Part shown: one piece after another, positions 25,942 through 34,857 of the stretch | Layout of the letters: each line of letters begins with the position of its first letter | How positions within the stretch are numbered: position 1 is the first letter of the stretch | DNA from: Alphaproteobacteria bacterium bin52 | Lineage (GTDB): Bacteria > Pseudomonadota > Alphaproteobacteria > Thalassobaculales > Thalassobaculaceae | Assembly: GCA_002238645.1 (NCBI GenBank) | Contig: MPMT01000009.1 | Coordinates: 1 to 64,000 of the forward strand | DNA length: 64,000 bases | Reading direction: 5' to 3' | Program-made: the position numbers and the translations under genes | The notes under the pieces: generated by a model | Told to the model about the DNA's origin: nothing | The model's database searches: none | The model's input: the letters and a program-made list of their open reading frames with translations, nothing else

Positions 25942-26478
25942 ATGAGGCGGATTGCTGTCGGCATTGATGCGTGTAACGCCGTGATCGGGCGCAGCATTTC
26001 TTTGCTCATCTTCGTGATGATTGGCGTGATCATGTGGGAGACGATCGCGCGATACTTTTTCAATGCGCCGACGCCGTGGGCGCACGATATCAGCGGTTGG
26101 CTGCAAGTCGGCTATGTCTTTCTCGGTGGCGCCTTCGCCCTGCAGCGCGGGTACCTCGTCCGCGTCGACATCATCTATGCCCAACTACCGCTCCGGGCGC
26201 AGGCACTGATCGATTTGACCGTAAGTACGGTGCTGTTCGGTTTCTTCTCCTATGCCATAATCTGGAAGAGCAGCGAATTCGCCTATCTCGCATTCCAGAT
26301 GGGCGAGGTTTCCTCGACCGGTGTCTGGTCGGGACCGGTGTACCCGGCGAAGTTCATGATTCCGATCGGCATGGTCCTGCTGACAGCATCATGGCTCGCA
26401 CGGTGCATGCGGCAAGTGCTGCGCCTGATCGATCCGACTTCGATCGAGCCCGAAGCCGGCGCACAGGTCGCCGGATAA
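25942..26478 (+). CDS. dctQ: TRAP transporter small membrane subunit
   Basis: A 178-residue DctQ protein with four membrane segments. Diagnostic is the second-segment region IMWETIARYFFNAPTPWAHDISGWLQVGYVFLGGAFALQRG, including the conserved E-x-x-x-R-Y/F-F pattern and the amphipathic loop, and RVDIIY afterward. I chose the ATG at 25942, with AGGA about 8 bases upstream; the same frame is open from 25747 through the tandem repeats, but that reading is low-complexity and lies outside the family alignment. The stop TAA overlaps the ATG of dctM by one base. Confidence 0.9.
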   Translation: MRRIAVGIDACNAVIGRSISLLIFVMIGVIMWETIARYFFNAPTPWAHDISGWLQVGYVFLGGAFALQRGYLVRVDIIYAQLPLRAQALIDLTVSTVLFGFFSYAIIWKSSEFAYLAFQMGEVSSTGVWSGPVYPAKFMIPIGMVLLTASWLARCMRQVLRLIDPTSIEPEAGAQVAG

Positions 26479-27788
26479 TGGATGTCTTCGGCCTCACGGC
26501 CTTGTTTTTCGCCGCGATGTTCGGTTGCTTGGCGATCGGTGTGCCCATCGCCATCGCGTTGGGGGGCCTCAGCGCTGTTCTGGTCCTGATATTCTGGGGA
26601 CCAAACGCGCTCTCCATGATGGTTCTGAAGGCTTTTGGCAATACTTCAAGTTTCGAATTCCTGGCAATTCCGCTGTTCGTCTACATGGCAAACATGCTCG
26701 AGCGTTCGGGCATCGCGGAGGATCTCTATGAAACCATGTACCGGTTCGTCGGATCCCTCCGTGGTGGGCTCGCCGCTGGCACGGTAGCGATCTGCACGAT
26801 CTTCGCTGCGATGGCCGGAATCAGTGGCGCCGCGACGGTATCCATGGGGATCCTTGCCCTGCCAGCGATGTTGTCGCGCGGCTATTCGAAGCAGTTTGCA
26901 CTCGGCAGTGTAGCCGCCGGCGGATCGCTAGGCATCCTGATCCCGCCGAGCGTCACCATGATCATCTACGGCCTCATCGCAAATACCTCGATCGGCAAGT
27001 TGTACGCCGGTGGTGTGCTGCCCGGGCTCCTGCTTGCGTTGCTGTTCATAGCCTACATATTGATACGCGGAAAGCTTCAGCCAGAACTCGCCCCGGCCTT
27101 GCCGGAGGAGGATCGTTTCACCTGGCGCGAGAAACTCGTCTCGCTCACTGGTCTAATCTTCCCGCTTTTGCTAGTCGTTTGCGTGCTCGGTGCAATTCTA
27201 TCGGGCTTCACCAGCGTTTCCGAGGCGGCGGCTGTCGGGGCCTTCGGCAGTATCGTAGCGACCTTGATCAAGCGTGGCTTCAAGTGGCAAATGTTCCGCG
27301 AGGCCGCCGAGACAACGCTGCTGGTCTCTTGCTTGATATTCTGGATCATCATCGGGGCCAGCGCGTTTTCCACGCTGTACACTGCGATGGGTGCGTCCAG
27401 TCTGATCAACGACGCGGTTATCGGGCTCGAGGTCAATCGCTACGTCATCCTGCTCGCCATGCAGGGCCTCCTCATCCTGCTCGGCATGGTAATCGACACC
27501 GTCGGGATCATGATGATCACCATTCCGGTATTCCTGCCGATTATCTTGGCGTTGGGTTTCGACCCGGTTTGGTTCGGGGTCCTGTTCATAATCAATATGG
27601 AGATTGGCTTTCTGACGCCGCCGTTCGGCTACAACCTGTTCTATCTGAGGGGCGTGGCGCCGCCGAATGTGACGATGATCGACATTTATCGGTCGATCAT
27701 ACCGTTTGTCTTTCTCATGTTGCTCGGCTTGGCCATCTGCATATTGTTTCCGGAAATCATATTGACACTCCCGCGGATGTTGTTCTAG
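26478..27788 (+). CDS. dctM: TRAP transporter large membrane subunit
   Basis: A 436-residue DctM-family protein with about twelve membrane segments. It starts MDVFGLTALFFAAMFGCLAIGVPIA. The conserved parts are FEFLAIPLFVYMANMLERSGIAEDLY, the family motif AAMAGISGAATVSMGILALPAMLSRGYSK, the hairpin GGSLGILIPPSVTMIIYG and the C-terminal EIGFLTPPFGYNLFYLRGVAP. It uses a sodium gradient together with DctQ and DctP for import of organic acids. Composition is lower in GC than the flanking chromosome, as for its neighbours. Confidence 0.95.
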   Translation: MDVFGLTALFFAAMFGCLAIGVPIAIALGGLSAVLVLIFWGPNALSMMVLKAFGNTSSFEFLAIPLFVYMANMLERSGIAEDLYETMYRFVGSLRGGLAAGTVAICTIFAAMAGISGAATVSMGILALPAMLSRGYSKQFALGSVAAGGSLGILIPPSVTMIIYGLIANTSIGKLYAGGVLPGLLLALLFIAYILIRGKLQPELAPALPEEDRFTWREKLVSLTGLIFPLLLVVCVLGAILSGFTSVSEAAAVGAFGSIVATLIKRGFKWQMFREAAETTLLVSCLIFWIIIGASAFSTLYTAMGASSLINDAVIGLEVNRYVILLAMQGLLILLGMVIDTVGIMMITIPVFLPIILALGFDPVWFGVLFIINMEIGFLTPPFGYNLFYLRGVAPPNVTMIDIYRSIIPFVFLMLLGLAICILFPEIILTLPRMLF

Positions 27789-27864
27789 TTTCCCGGTAGA
27801 AGCGATATGAAAATGTGCAATTTTACAATACGTGCTTCGTACGATTCAGGGAGAAACCAGACGA

Positions 27865-29907
27865 ATGAGCCAATGGCAGGCCGGAATCGACGTTGGTGGC
27901 ACCAACACCGATTTGCTACTCCTTGAGCCGCAAAGCGGCGAGATCCGAGTAGAGAAAGTATCCTCGACGCCGGAGGACCAATCCAGAGGCGTAATTCGTG
28001 GGTTGGTGGAATCCAGGGTGCCGTTCAATCGGTTGACGGCAATCATTCACGGCACCACGATCGCAACCAACGCCGTACTTGAACGCAAGGGTGCACGGTG
28101 CGGCCTGATTACGACGCGCGGCTTCCGCGACATCCTGGAACTGGGTCGGCGCACCCGACCTCGAAACTATGGAATGATTGGCAGCTTCGAGGCACTGATC
28201 GACCGGTCGTTCCGTTTGGAGGTCGACGAGCGTATGGATGCGGGCGGCAGGGTTCTGACTTCACTCGATGAAGATCAGGTCCGGGATGCCTTGCAGGAGC
28301 TGCTGAAACTGGGCGCCGAGGCGGTTGTCATTCAGTTTCTGCACAGTTACGTCAATCCTACACACGAGCAGCGCGCCACCGAGATCGCGCGTGAGGTCTG
28401 GCCCAACGGATACGTCACGGCCAGCAGCGATGTCCTTCGCGAAGTGCGCGAGTTCGAGCGCGGTAGCACTGCGGCGGTCAATGCGTACGTTCAGCCCGTG
28501 TTGGCGCGATACCTTGGTCGACTATCCGACGAGCTTGCGTCCAACGGTTTCCCGAACCGCCTGTTGGTGATGCAAGGAAACGGGGGGATCATGGCCGCAG
28601 ATTTGGCGGTACGCCAGCCGGTGCAGACCGTGATGTCCGGTCCGGCCGCCGGCGCGATCGCCGCGGCCCACATTGGCCATCAGTCGGATTTTCCAAACCT
28701 GATCGCCTGCGACATGGGCGGCACCAGTTTTGACGTCAGTCTCATCCGCGACGGGATCCCGGTCGTATCGGCGGAAAAGGACCTCGCCTATGGAGTGCCG
28801 GTTCGGGTACCCATGGTCGACATCCATACCATCGGCGCCGGAGGTGGATCGATCGCGCGAGTCGACGCCGGCGGCATCCTGCGGGTCGGTCCGGAAAGTG
28901 CCGGCGCGATGCCGGGCCCCATCTGCTATGGCCGGGGCGGCTGCCGACCGACGGTCACCGACGCCAATGTCATCCTCGGTCGGGTCGATCCTGCGGAATT
29001 TTCCGGCATCGAAAGCAGCGCCGCGATCGAGGCGGTGGAAACGGCGTTGACCGAAAAGGTCGGGCGGCCGCTGGGCCTCGACAGCGTCGAGGCCGCATCG
29101 GCGATCCTGGCAGTGGCCGGCAACCAGCTCGCTTCGGCGATTCGGTTGGTGTCGATCGAGAAGGGAAACGACCCGCGCGACTTCGCACTGTTTCCCTTTG
29201 GCGGGGCAGGCGCCCTGCACGCCGTTGCACTGGCACGGGAGCTCGGCGTGCCGAATGTGCTGGTGCCGCGGTTCCCCGGTATCACATCGGCTCTCGGCTG
29301 CATGCTCGCTGACCTGCGGCACGATTTCTCCCATACGATCTGGAGGTCGCTTGCGGAGGTTGATCCCTCACACGCCGAGGCGGTGTTCGCCGAACAGGAA
29401 AGCAGAGGCCGCGCGATGATTGCCGAGGAAGGCGTGCCGATCGCCGACATCAAGGTAATCTTTGAAGCCGACTTGCTTTATCGAGGCCAGAGCCATGTAT
29501 TTCGCATACCAGTCTTAAGCCCAGGTTTTACACATGACAGTGTCGTCAAGACTCTCCGGGAACATTATCGCGCCCGGTTTGAAATCGAGTTGCACGAGAT
29601 GACCCCAGTTCTGGCAAGTCTGCGCACCACCGTGGTTGGCCGCCGCAAGCAGATCGATCTCGCGCTGTTTGGTGCCAACGCCAGTGCGGAGCGGCATCCC
29701 GACCCCATCGACAAGCGAGCGGTGTATTTTGAAAGCAGCTTTGTCGAAACCGCGATCTATGACCGGGAGATGATCGGCGCGGGCGCAGTGATCGAGGGGC
29801 CGGCAATTGTCCAGCAGGCGGATTCAACGATTGTGTTGGATCCGGGCGCAGTCGCGACGTCGGATCGCCTGGGCAACCTAACGATCGATGTTGGAAATGT
29901 AGTCTGA
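27865..29907 (+). CDS. hyuA: Hydantoinase/oxoprolinase subunit A (HyuA type)
   Basis: A 680-residue ATPase-type subunit of the N-methylhydantoinase, 5-oxoprolinase and acetone carboxylase family. The N-terminal phosphate loop reads GIDVGGTNTDLLLLE at residues 7-22, with HGTTIATNAVLERKG at about residue 67 and GYVTASSDVLREVREFERG at about residue 185. The second phosphate-binding region is IACDMGGTSFDVSLIRDG at about residue 290, followed by GAGGGSIARVDAGGILRVGPESAG. The enzyme uses ATP to open a cyclic amide or to carboxylate a ketone, together with HyuB. The start at 27865 is preferred over a TTG/ATG 11 codons earlier because the domain begins directly. Substrate not decided. Confidence 0.9.
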   Translation: MSQWQAGIDVGGTNTDLLLLEPQSGEIRVEKVSSTPEDQSRGVIRGLVESRVPFNRLTAIIHGTTIATNAVLERKGARCGLITTRGFRDILELGRRTRPRNYGMIGSFEALIDRSFRLEVDERMDAGGRVLTSLDEDQVRDALQELLKLGAEAVVIQFLHSYVNPTHEQRATEIAREVWPNGYVTASSDVLREVREFERGSTAAVNAYVQPVLARYLGRLSDELASNGFPNRLLVMQGNGGIMAADLAVRQPVQTVMSGPAAGAIAAAHIGHQSDFPNLIACDMGGTSFDVSLIRDGIPVVSAEKDLAYGVPVRVPMVDIHTIGAGGGSIARVDAGGILRVGPESAGAMPGPICYGRGGCRPTVTDANVILGRVDPAEFSGIESSAAIEAVETALTEKVGRPLGLDSVEAASAILAVAGNQLASAIRLVSIEKGNDPRDFALFPFGGAGALHAVALARELGVPNVLVPRFPGITSALGCMLADLRHDFSHTIWRSLAEVDPSHAEAVFAEQESRGRAMIAEEGVPIADIKVIFEADLLYRGQSHVFRIPVLSPGFTHDSVVKTLREHYRARFEIELHEMTPVLASLRTTVVGRRKQIDLALFGANASAERHPDPIDKRAVYFESSFVETAIYDREMIGAGAVIEGPAIVQQADSTIVLDPGAVATSDRLGNLTIDVGNVV

Positions 29908-29926
29908 GCGAAAGTGAGTAGTAGCC

Positions 29927-31588
29927 ATGACTCTTGATCCAGTCACGTTGGCTGTTATCGAAAACGGCCTGAACCAGATCTGTAGCGAGATGGACCTGGT
30001 GCACGAAAAGACCTCTTTCTCGCCGGTGATTTCGGAGGGCTTCGACCGATCGAACGGCATCTATGCCCTCGAAAACGGTCAAATGATCGCCCAGGGCGCT
30101 CTCGGTCTACCGATCTTTCTTGGCGTGATGCAGTTCGCGACCGAGGCGGTCATCGAGCTGCGAAACGATCTGGGACCCGGTGACATAGTTATCCAGAACG
30201 ATCCCTATTTGGGCGGCACCCACCTGATGGACGTAAAGATGGTCATGCCGTTCTATTACCGCGGCCGGCCCTGGTGTTACCTTTCCAATACCGGTCACTG
30301 GCCCGATACCGGCGGCATGGTGCCGGGTGGCTTCAACTCGACGGCAACGGAGATCCAGCAAGAGGGCTTGCGCCTGCCCCCGGTGAAGCTGATGGAGGGT
30401 GGCGAACTCTGCCAGGACATCATCGACATCATCCTCACCAACATTCGCGTACCCGAAGAGCGGATCGGCGACATCCGGGCACAAATTGGCGCACTCCGGA
30501 CCGGGGAGAAACGACTAACCGCCTTGCTCGACCGGTACGGAGCGGCGACCGTCGAGGCGGCGATCGCGGAGCTTCGGGCGCGTTCCGAGATGCAGATGCG
30601 CGCCTGCATCGAGGCGCTCGCGGACGGTACCTACAGCTTTACAAGCTACGTCGACAGCGACGGTGTGGTCAACGAACCATTGGCGGTCGCCCTCGACATG
30701 ACCGTGCAAGGCAGCGACATAACCTTCGATTTCTCCCGAGCGAGTCCCCCCTGCCGAGGACCAATGAACTGTGTCTGGGCGACGACACAGTCCGCGGTTT
30801 ACGTCGCCATGAAGCACATCTTTCCGGATGTGCCGATCAATTCCGGCTGCTTCGCGCCGCTTCATATCCCGAAACCCGGGGGCACCTTTCTGTATGCCGA
30901 ATACCCGCGACCGGTCGCCGGCTGCGCGGCAGAGGTTTCGCAACGGATCATGGAGGCGGTCTTTGGCGCCATGGGGCAAATCATTCCGGAACGCATGTTC
31001 GCGGCGCCGGCGGGGACCAGCGGTAACCTTGCACTCGGCGGATATGACCCTGAAGAAGACCAGAACTACATAATGTATCTTTTTTCGGGCGGCGGCTATG
31101 GCGGGTGGTGGGAGACCGATGGCCTGACCAACGGCTGTTCGACTGTCGGCATCTCCAAGACCCAACCGATCGAAATTCTCGAGCAGCACTATCCGTTGGT
31201 GTTCGAGGAATACGCGCTGCGCGAGGGCTCCGGCGGCGCCGGCCGTCATCGTGGCGGCTTCGGCGTGAGCTATCGAATTCGGCTGCTGCGCGGCGAGGGC
31301 AAGGCCTCTTTCCTGATGGACCATGGTCGTTTCGGTCCGCCAGGCCTGATGGGCGGTGAACCGGGCGCCACCAATCAGATCGAGATCTCCCAAGGCGGCA
31401 GTGTGGCGTTGCCCGAGCACATATCGAAAGGCGAAGGCTATACTCTGGAGCCTGGCGACTGGGTGCAGGTGCGAACTCCCGGCGGCGGCGGTTACGGCTT
31501 GCCGAGCGAGCGGCTGCCCGAGACAATTGAACGCGACCTCCGTCGCGGCTACTACTCCTCGGCAGGGCAACCGTCAGTTGCGGCATGA
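29927..31588 (+). CDS. hyuB: Hydantoinase/oxoprolinase subunit B (HyuB type)
   Basis: A 553-residue subunit B of the same family. It begins TLDPVTLAVIENGLNQICSEMDLVHEKTSFSPVISEG and shows DIVIQNDPYLGGTHLMDVKMVMPFYY at about residue 87, a conserved acid/His-rich loop probably involved in metal binding. It ends with the glycine-rich LRTPGGGGYGLP-like motif (VRTPGGGGYG). It starts 19 bases after hyuA and certainly forms the partner subunit. No gene follows in the same direction before the right-hand direct repeat. Confidence 0.92.
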   Translation: MTLDPVTLAVIENGLNQICSEMDLVHEKTSFSPVISEGFDRSNGIYALENGQMIAQGALGLPIFLGVMQFATEAVIELRNDLGPGDIVIQNDPYLGGTHLMDVKMVMPFYYRGRPWCYLSNTGHWPDTGGMVPGGFNSTATEIQQEGLRLPPVKLMEGGELCQDIIDIILTNIRVPEERIGDIRAQIGALRTGEKRLTALLDRYGAATVEAAIAELRARSEMQMRACIEALADGTYSFTSYVDSDGVVNEPLAVALDMTVQGSDITFDFSRASPPCRGPMNCVWATTQSAVYVAMKHIFPDVPINSGCFAPLHIPKPGGTFLYAEYPRPVAGCAAEVSQRIMEAVFGAMGQIIPERMFAAPAGTSGNLALGGYDPEEDQNYIMYLFSGGGYGGWWETDGLTNGCSTVGISKTQPIEILEQHYPLVFEEYALREGSGGAGRHRGGFGVSYRIRLLRGEGKASFLMDHGRFGPPGLMGGEPGATNQIEISQGGSVALPEHISKGEGYTLEPGDWVQVRTPGGGGYGLPSERLPETIERDLRRGYYSSAGQPSVAA

Positions 31589-31722
31589 CGGCAAGCGACT
31601 GCTCCGCGCGTTACCAACGGGCGGAAATGACAATCAAACCAGCCGGGAAACAGCCTGCTGAAGATGCATCGTCACCGCAGGACCGAACGCTTGCTCACGG
31701 AGAACTTCGGGTTAGCAGATCG

Positions 31723-31785
31723 CACAATCGACCCGCTTGAATGAAATCCCGTGCGACTGACCGTTCCTACGGCACAGGCTCCCAG
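31723..31785 (+). repeat. 63-bp direct repeat, right copy (probable IS end)
   Basis: This matches 24481-24543 in the same orientation, 51 of 63 positions, with both copies losing similarity right after CTCCCAG. No transposase gene accompanies this copy; the 134 bases between the hyuB stop and the repeat hold no recognisable coding part. It is read as a solo end left by deletion of an IS1182-type element, or the second end of a composite structure. The dioxygenase gene ending at 31797 begins 12 bases beyond it. Confidence 0.75.
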
Positions 31786-31796
31786 GGGCCGTCCAT

Positions 31797-32813
31797 CTAC
31801 GCCCGCGCTGGGTCGCTGTGACGGGGGCCGGCGCCCCGGGCGAAGCGGGCGTCATTGTAGATCTTGACCGTTGTGGGCGCGTAGAGCGGCGGGTGCCGGG
31901 CATCCACGCAGGTGCCGATGCAGGCGATCTGCGCGTCATAGTTCGGCCGCGTGAAATAGCCGATGGAAAGTCTGCGGGAGCGGGACCTCGCCTCGGCCTC
32001 CGGCACGGCCACCCGGTGCGGCGTCGACACCCAGCGGTCGTTGGTCCAGCGCATCAGCAGGTCGCCGATATTGACGACAAAGGTGTTGTCGATGGCTGGC
32101 GCGTCTATCCAGTCGCTGGCGCGCGGGCGCACCTGCAGGCCGCCGGCCGCCGCCTCGTTGCGCAGGATCGTCATCATGCCGAGGTCGGTGTGGACGCCGC
32201 AGCGCAACTGGCCGGGCTCGAGCTCGCGGTCGGGCGCGGGATAGTGCAGCAGGCGGAGCTGACTCGCATGGCGGTCGAGCTTGTCCAGAAACCAGTCCTC
32301 GGGAAGCCCGAGCGCCAGCGCGAAATACCGGGAGAGCCGGTGCGAAAGCTCTTCGAGCGCCAGGAAATACCCCTTCATCGCGGGTTCAAGGCCCGGTGGG
32401 CGGGCGGGCCAGAGATTGGGCGCGAAGTTCGGGTAGGAAAGCTCGTGCGAATGGTAGCGGTCGTCCGGCCGGCTGAACGGCCCGATGGTAAACACTTCCT
32501 TGTAGTCGGGCGGCGTGTCGCCGCCGTGCATCCGGGCCAGCGTTTCCTCGCCATAGGGGATGTAGCCGCGGTTCTGGTCGTGCTGCGGCCGGCGAACCAT
32601 CATCTTTGTTTCGAGCGGCAGGTCGAAGAATACCTGTGCGGAATCGTAGAGCGCCTGCTGGGCTTCTTCGGGCACGCCGTGATTGCCGACCACGACGAAA
32701 CCGATCTCGCGGCAAATGCCGTCCAGTTCGCGCGCGGCGGCGGCGACCGTCGCGGGGTTTCTGCTCTCGAAGCGCTGCAGGTCCAGTACGGGGATCGTGC
32801 GCGTAGCCATCAT
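31797..32813 (-). CDS. Isopenicillin-N-synthase-like Fe(II) dioxygenase (copy 1)
   Basis: A 338-residue 2OG-Fe(II) oxygenase of the isopenicillin-N-synthase-like group. The N-terminal DIOX_N domain reads IPVLDLQRF, then CREIGFVVVGNHGVPEE and AQVFFDLPLETKMM. The iron triad can be placed as His and Asp in CGVHTDLGMMT at about residue 215 and His in VSTPHRVAV at about residue 272. The co-substrate Arg and Ser lie in RRLSIGYFTRPNYDAQI at about residue 287. Family members catalyse hydroxylation, ring closure or desaturation on varied small molecules; these features do not identify a substrate. A paralogue lies at 37050-38039. It is divergent from the desaturase gene. The start is ATG at 32813, with a second ATG as next codon. 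Confidence 0.87.
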   Translation of the reverse strand: MMATRTIPVLDLQRFESRNPATVAAAARELDGICREIGFVVVGNHGVPEEAQQALYDSAQVFFDLPLETKMMVRRPQHDQNRGYIPYGEETLARMHGGDTPPDYKEVFTIGPFSRPDDRYHSHELSYPNFAPNLWPARPPGLEPAMKGYFLALEELSHRLSRYFALALGLPEDWFLDKLDRHASQLRLLHYPAPDRELEPGQLRCGVHTDLGMMTILRNEAAAGGLQVRPRASDWIDAPAIDNTFVVNIGDLLMRWTNDRWVSTPHRVAVPEAEARSRSRRLSIGYFTRPNYDAQIACIGTCVDARHPPLYAPTTVKIYNDARFARGAGPRHSDPARA

Positions 32814-32979
32814 GCCTCCTCGCTCGCCGGCGGGATGGGGCCGCCCGACGCGGCGATCATGCCACGAAGTGCCCGCATTGTCTTGCGCCGGGGCGGTTTC
32901 CGGGACTGGGCGGCATCTTGTTGTTCCGCGCCGCGCCCGCGATTAAAGTGGCGCGGATCGCGGCCTTGCGGACAATGCC

Positions 32980-34128
32980 ATGCACCCAAAGGCGACAGGA
33001 ATAGCGCCGGATGAATCGCTGCCGCCCGCGGAGTTTCGAAGGAAGCGCCCGCTCCGCTGGTACCGCTGTCCGGTCGAGCCCTCCGAGCTTCGCGCGCTCG
33101 TACAACGCAGCGACACGCGCGGACTGTTTCAGGCGGTCGGGCACCTGGCCATCTGGCTTGTAACCGGCGCGTCGGCCTTACTTTTCTTTCAGCAGGAGAT
33201 CTGGTGGGCGTTCGCCGTCGCCCTGTTCCTTCACGGCACGGTTGCTTCGTTCTTCACCGCGCCCCATCACGAGCTGTGCCACGCCACCGTGTTCCGGACG
33301 CGGTGGCTCAACGAGTTCTTCCTGCGGGTATTCTCCTTCCTCGGCTGGCTGAACTTCCACATCTACAGGTTCAGCCACACCTACCATCACCGCAACACGC
33401 TGTTTCCCGAGGGCGACCGCGAGGAGGTGATGCCGGAGACGCCGTCCCTCCACCCGCTCTACCTGCTTCAGCTCTTCACCGTAAATCTGACGGGCGGATA
33501 CCAGTCGCGAGGCCTGGTCCCCAACCTGAAGCAGTTCGTCAGGATCGCGCTCAACCGGTTCGACAATCCCTTCAATTCATGGGGACCGGAGCTTTACGAG
33601 GGGTTCCCGAAGCAGCGTGCGAAAGCGAAGGCATGGGCCCGGACCGTGCTGGGCCTGCATGCGGTGGTGACCGTCTTCTCGATCGGGATCGGGGAACCCA
33701 TCCTCGCCGTCATCGTTTCCGGCTCGCCGTTCATCGCCAACTGGCTCCGGTACTTCGCCGGTGTGACGCAGCATTGCGGGCTCAGGAGTAATGTCGCCGA
33801 TTTCAGGAAGTGCGTCCGGACCGTCACGCTCGATCCCGTGACGGAGTTCCTCTACTGGCACATGAACTGGCATCTGGAGCACCACATGTTCGTCGTGGTG
33901 CCCTGCTACAACCTGAAGAAGCTGCATCGCACGGTGCGGGAGGACATGCCGCCGCCCCGCACGCTGATCGGCGCATGGCGCGAGATGCGCGAGACCTGGA
34001 AACGCCAGCAGCTGGATCCCGGCTATGCGTTCGATACACCGGTTCCAGCATCCCGGTCCCGGGAACGCGGCGTTGCAGACCCGCTCGCCGCCTCGATGGG
34101 AGGCCTGGCGCCCAGTGAAATCGCCTGA
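32980..34128 (+). CDS. Membrane fatty-acid-desaturase family protein
   Basis: A 382-residue membrane di-iron enzyme. The three histidine boxes are HHELCH at about residue 90, HTYHH at about residue 128 and HLEHH at about residue 290, with further His at GVTQHCG. Four membrane segments are arranged in pairs around residues 50-80 and 205-255. The spacing fits acyl-lipid desaturases and also related hydroxylases or beta-carotene-ketolase-like enzymes, so desaturation is not proven. No ferredoxin or reductase gene is adjacent. It is transcribed divergently from the dioxygenase gene across a 166-base gap. Confidence 0.85.
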   Translation: MHPKATGIAPDESLPPAEFRRKRPLRWYRCPVEPSELRALVQRSDTRGLFQAVGHLAIWLVTGASALLFFQQEIWWAFAVALFLHGTVASFFTAPHHELCHATVFRTRWLNEFFLRVFSFLGWLNFHIYRFSHTYHHRNTLFPEGDREEVMPETPSLHPLYLLQLFTVNLTGGYQSRGLVPNLKQFVRIALNRFDNPFNSWGPELYEGFPKQRAKAKAWARTVLGLHAVVTVFSIGIGEPILAVIVSGSPFIANWLRYFAGVTQHCGLRSNVADFRKCVRTVTLDPVTEFLYWHMNWHLEHHMFVVVPCYNLKKLHRTVREDMPPPRTLIGAWREMRETWKRQQLDPGYAFDTPVPASRSRERGVADPLAASMGGLAPSEIA

Positions 34129-34337
34129 GTTTTCCGGAGTCTTCGCTGCATGCGACCGTCCGCTGGTTTCTGCGCCAGGCGGAAACCCGGACGGCGACCG
34201 GGCTCGTCCCGGGCGTGGGATGGGTGTTTGTCGCCTGGATGACGCTCGATATCTCGTATCCCTTCGTGCGGGCGATGATGCCGCTCGACACCGTCTGGTC
34301 TCCGGAAACGGCGCTGGCCGTTTTCGTCATGCGGGCG

Positions 34338-34662
34338 CGCGAGGTCGGGAAGCGTCGCATCGTTGCGAAGAGCTCCGCGCCCGGCGTACCGGTGTCGGCG
34401 GTGGCGAAGCGCCATGCCATCAGCGCCAATCTGCCTTTCGACTGACGGCGCAGGCCTCGCGAGAACGATGGAGAGATCCGCCCCGGAGCGTTCGTTCCGG
34501 TAGCAGTCGCGTCGCCCCGGGCGAGGTGTTTCGGACGATGGCCTTGGTCCTCAGTCGGACGGGTGGATGGAGATTGTGCCGGACGGTTGCTTGCGGGTAG
34601 TTGTCGACGCGACGGTCAATGCTCCGGCGCTGGCCCGGGTACTGGCGGTTCCGGAACCGCGA
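34338..34662 (+). pseudogene. IS66-family tnpA remnant
   Basis: From 34338 the frame reads REVGKRRIVAKSSAPGVPVS, then AVAKRHAISANLPFD before a TGA at 34443. This matches the helix-turn-helix region of IS66 TnpA, where the stop position is normally the Trp of a FxWRR motif; RRR follows the stop directly. After a frameshift the C-terminal part reappears at 34567 as MEIVPDGCLRVVVDATVNAP, followed by ALARVLAVPEPR and a stop at 34663-34665. The gene is clearly dead. Confidence 0.75.
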
Positions 34663-34795
34663 TGATCCCGGTTCTGGCCGGTGTCCGGCTATGGCTGGCA
34701 ACGGACATGCGGCGTGGCATGAACACCCTGTCCCTCCAGGTCCAGGTGGGTCCTGGGCACGATTCCCATCCGGGAGGCCTTATTTCTTCGCCTGA
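34662..34795 (+). pseudogene. IS66-family tnpB remnant
   Basis: The ATG at 34662 overlaps the tnpA stop as ATGA, the normal IS66 arrangement. It reads MIPVLAGVRLWLATDMRRGM, then NTLSLQVQ, matching the start of IS66 TnpB but missing about three residues (GHT) before DMRRGM. Similarity is lost after roughly 40 codons, near a LISS that should be the LFVFRG motif. No tnpC is present. Confidence 0.75.
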
Positions 34796-34857
34796 TCCCG
34801 GTCTTGCAAGTGGCTTTGCTGTCAATCTCTTGCATCAGGATTTTCTGGCAAAGGGAG

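Larger units (their letters stand above)
34129..34857. other. Gap with an IS66 remnant, otherwise empty
   Basis: This 729-base stretch separates the desaturase gene from the convergent beta-lactamase-fold hydrolase gene. From 34129 to about 34335 I see nothing recognisable. About 34338-34795 is the degenerate IS66 pair described separately. The last 60 bases precede the hydrolase stop codon and hold no strong hairpin. Confidence 0.5.

Noticed and set aside
31797-32813. True isopenicillin N synthase and beta-lactam biosynthesis
   Set aside because: Only the iron and co-substrate motifs are shared; no ACV synthetase or other pathway gene is present in the window.
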